From the NCBI GenBank assembly GCA_002327985.1, contig DCVM01000185.1, positions 1 through 61,768 on the forward strand: 61,768 nt of DNA, in the 5' to 3' direction. Positions within the stretch are counted from its first letter, which is position 1. Every line of letters begins with the position of its first letter. The position numbers and the translations under genes are program-made. Positions 59,689-61,768 of the stretch are shown piece by piece. Below the pieces are notes generated by a model that saw nothing but the letters and a program-made list of their open reading frames with translations, searched no databases and had not been told where the DNA came from. The stretch is from Syntrophaceae bacterium UBA2188 (lineage in GTDB: Bacteria > Desulfobacterota > BSN033 > UBA1163).

Positions 59689-59750
59689 GGGAGTCGTAAA
59701 GAGATCAAGAGGAAGGCCTCTGAAAAACCAACCAGTATATTTATGAAAGA
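59689..59750 (+). pseudogene. Second copy of the cinA 3' end
   Basis: Reads GSRKEIKRKASEKPTSIFMK, against GSRREIKKKASEKALQFFYE at the end of cinA (58861-58920). The first ten bases (GGGAGTCGTA) are identical and the rest about 75 percent. The RelE/XRE module lies between the two copies. Confidence 0.75.
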
Positions 59751-59891
59751 TTGATTTACGGGGATCTCGTAGTGAAGAATGCAAGTAATTGACCCCTATC
59801 TAAGGAGTGCACCTACCCAAATCTTGCTAACGAGTCTATAGAAAAGTCCCCGCACTATGATCCCAGGTCCCCATTTGCAGAAGGGAAATTA

Positions 59892-61685
59892 TCACGGTTG
59901 GGTGATCTGGCCATCCCGTTTATGCATCCCAAGCTCTCCACGGATTTCTTGGATCTCTTTCTGAATCCGATTGCCGTCCGCGCCAACCTCCCGTAGTAGC
60001 AGAATGGCCAAACCTATTGCGGTTTCTGCTTCCTCAATGGAAATATCTGTAGCCCCCATTTCCTCTAACCAGGCTCGTTCCTGCAGGTATCGGGCTCGGG
60101 TAAAGACGTGTATCTTAGGATTTAATTCTCTGGCTGTCACGATCACCGCCGTACGTGTAAGTATATCGGGAATTGTGACCAAAAGGTAGTCGGCTTTCTG
60201 TACCCCCGCTGCTTTCAAGATGTCCCGCCGGCTGGCATCGCCGTAAATGGCAGCTTGTCCCGACTCTATCAGATTACGGACCGTATCGAGATTCAGATCA
60301 ATGATGACCAGGGGAATATCAAAGTCCTTAAGGATCCGGGATGCGGTTTGTCCCACGGGACCATAACCCACAATCACGGCTCTCGACTTGATTTCAGACT
60401 TCTGGCCGGGTTCGGATAACCGCAACTGTTCCTCTTTATTTAACATCACCCCTTCATAGTTTGACCTCTGGCTGAGAATGCGCCAGATTCGTTCTTTACT
60501 GCGGAGCCACTCCTCAAGGGGAGTAATGGCACGGAATAAAAGGGGGTTCACGGCAATCGAGATGAGTGCGCAGGCAACCAGAAGGCTTTGCCCATCTACC
60601 GAAAGGAGGCCGAGTCCCATCGCCTCATTCGCCAAGAGAAAGGAAAACTCACCAATTTGAGCCAGTGCTAAGGCGACAGTGATTGCAGTCCGCACCGAGT
60701 AACGAAGAACCCATATGATGAGAAACGCCGTTAGAGGTTTTGCAAGAATGACTATTCCGAGAAGTCCCAAGAGGAACCGGGGTTCCTTAATAATGGCTTG
60801 CGGGTCGAAGAGCATCCCTACAGACACAAAGAAAAGAACAGCGAAGGCATCCCTCATCGGAAGAGCATCAGCAGCCGCTTGATGGCTTACTTCCGTTTGC
60901 CCCACAACAATGCCCGCGAGAAATGCACCCAATGCCATTGACACACCGAATAAAGCTGCCGATCCTGTGGCGATCGCCAATGCCAAACTGAGGATGGTGA
61001 GTGTAAAGAGTTCTCCCGACCGGGTGCGCACTACAAGATTCAAAAGCCACGGAATTGCTTTTCGCCCGATAATTACGACAAGGAGGGTCAATCCGGCAAA
61101 TTTTGCCATCGCCCAAGCCAATGTCATTAGCAGGCCTTCTCCCCCTCCCTCGGATTGCCCCCAAATACTGGCCAGACCAGGCAGGGCCACTAAGACAAAG
61201 ACCGTGAAAATGTCCTCCAGGATAAGCCATCCGATTGCAATATGGCCTTGGTTGGTCTGAAGCAGATCGTTGTCAGCGAGGACACGAATTAGGACAACTG
61301 TGCTGGCCACGGATATGGCAATCCCGAGCACAATGCCTGCTCCCGCACCCATACCAAATGAGATCGCAACAATTGTGCCCAATGCCGAAGCCACCACGAT
61401 CTGGCCAACGCATCCTGGTATTGCGATTCTCCTAACGGCAAGTAGGTCATTGAAATTAAAATGTAGTCCAACCCCGAACATTAAGAGAATAACGCCAACC
61501 TCTGCAAAGTCATGGGCCATTTTGGGGTCGGCGACAAAACCGGGAGTGCGGGGGCCAAGAGCAATTCCCGCCAGTAAATATCCGATGATCGGTGAGAGGC
61601 GAAGTCGCTGAGCAACAAGGCCCAGCAAAAGGGCCAGAACCAAACTCACCGATAAATTAACGAGAAATCCTAATCCGTCTTGCAT
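59892..61685 (-). CDS. Kef-type K+/H+ antiporter with TrkA-N domain
   Basis: A 597-residue CPA2 antiporter of the YbaL/KefB class: about twelve membrane helices (RLSPIIGYLLAGIALGPRTP, GWLILEDIFTVFVL with the ion-translocating Asp, AFAVLFFVSVGMLFDPQ), then a cytosolic Rossmann domain (AVIVGYGPVGQTASRILKDF) that binds a nucleotide and gates transport. Likely potassium efflux under stress. It stands alone, convergent with the toxin-antitoxin module. Confidence 0.92.
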   Translation of the reverse strand: MQDGLGFLVNLSVSLVLALLLGLVAQRLRLSPIIGYLLAGIALGPRTPGFVADPKMAHDFAEVGVILLMFGVGLHFNFNDLLAVRRIAIPGCVGQIVVASALGTIVAISFGMGAGAGIVLGIAISVASTVVLIRVLADNDLLQTNQGHIAIGWLILEDIFTVFVLVALPGLASIWGQSEGGGEGLLMTLAWAMAKFAGLTLLVVIIGRKAIPWLLNLVVRTRSGELFTLTILSLALAIATGSAALFGVSMALGAFLAGIVVGQTEVSHQAAADALPMRDAFAVLFFVSVGMLFDPQAIIKEPRFLLGLLGIVILAKPLTAFLIIWVLRYSVRTAITVALALAQIGEFSFLLANEAMGLGLLSVDGQSLLVACALISIAVNPLLFRAITPLEEWLRSKERIWRILSQRSNYEGVMLNKEEQLRLSEPGQKSEIKSRAVIVGYGPVGQTASRILKDFDIPLVIIDLNLDTVRNLIESGQAAIYGDASRRDILKAAGVQKADYLLVTIPDILTRTAVIVTARELNPKIHVFTRARYLQERAWLEEMGATDISIEEAETAIGLAILLLREVGADGNRIQKEIQEIRGELGMHKRDGQITQP

Positions 61686-61768
61686 CTATTCTCCACGGTA
61701 AAATGTTATAAACTTCTCATTTTTGTGCATTCTTTTCCATGTGATTTTCCCAGAGGTGTTTGCGAATA

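Noticed and set aside
1..61768. tRNA or rRNA genes
   Set aside because: Intergenic regions were read for tRNA-like T-loop (GGTTCGAATCC) and acceptor pairing and none was convincing. A covariance-model scan would settle it.

Overview
The window is a bacterial chromosome segment spanning the replication-origin region. The gene families and their order point to a Desulfobacterota (old Deltaproteobacteria) or closely related lineage: rho-rpmE-DUF1385-prfA-prmC-murA-hisD, rpmH-rnpA-yidD-yidC-jag-mnmE, a Kdo gene (kdsA) implying a Gram-negative envelope, a candidate sigma-54 promoter and a candidate selenocysteine codon. This placement is an inference from gene content; no rRNA or tRNA gene was seen.

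Layout. 0-10 kb: mixed metabolic and envelope genes (MFS transporter, cytochrome b5-like/DUF2231 membrane protein, Phd/PIN toxin-antitoxin, a frameshifted gene, a 53-codon ORF with an in-frame TGA, galT, a pair of M16 peptidases, a ferritin-like protein, a patatin). 10-13 kb: a BioY-EcfA-EcfT biotin uptake system behind a BirA-type operator. 12.7-17.3 kb: a sigma-54-type cassette of two paralogous small membrane proteins plus a receiver protein, then an operon of a Cys-rich protein, Tat-exported DUF362 protein, amidohydrolase, DUF188 and YgjP-like peptidase. 17.3-29 kb: an accessory island with several toxin-antitoxin modules, gene fragments, two ATPases and a TcmP / three-Cys (DUF5131) / BglII-like nuclease cluster. 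29-31 kb: MBL hydrolase and B12-type radical SAM protein, the latter starting inside a perfect parS site. 31-35.7 kb (minus strand): mnmE, jag, yidC, yidD, rnpA, rpmH. 36-44.5 kb (plus strand): gyrA, dnaA, dnaN, gyrB, coaE. 44.6-59 kb: rho, rpmE, DUF1385, prfA, prmC, murA, a his cluster (D, B, H, A, F) interrupted by kdsA, a transaldolase and an LpoB/CsgG-like protein, then pgpA and cinA. 59-61.7 kb: a RelE/XRE module and a Kef-type antiporter.

Transcription switches from mostly minus to mostly plus strand between rpmH (ends at 35677) and gyrA (starts at 35960). With the DnaA boxes around dnaA and the parS site at 31116, this places the origin here.

Intergenic space is unusually repeat-rich: two families of small inverted-repeat elements (10852/52421 and 17701/32561), short TGCCTGC-type palindromes, GC-rich hairpin clusters, and degenerate 'word' repeats that are read in frame as extra residues in several proteins. 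Two toxin-antitoxin modules (hicAB, RelE/XRE) are bracketed by a second copy of the 3' end of the neighbouring host gene. Together with the candidate selenoprotein and the TcmP-nuclease cluster, these are the observations most worth following up.
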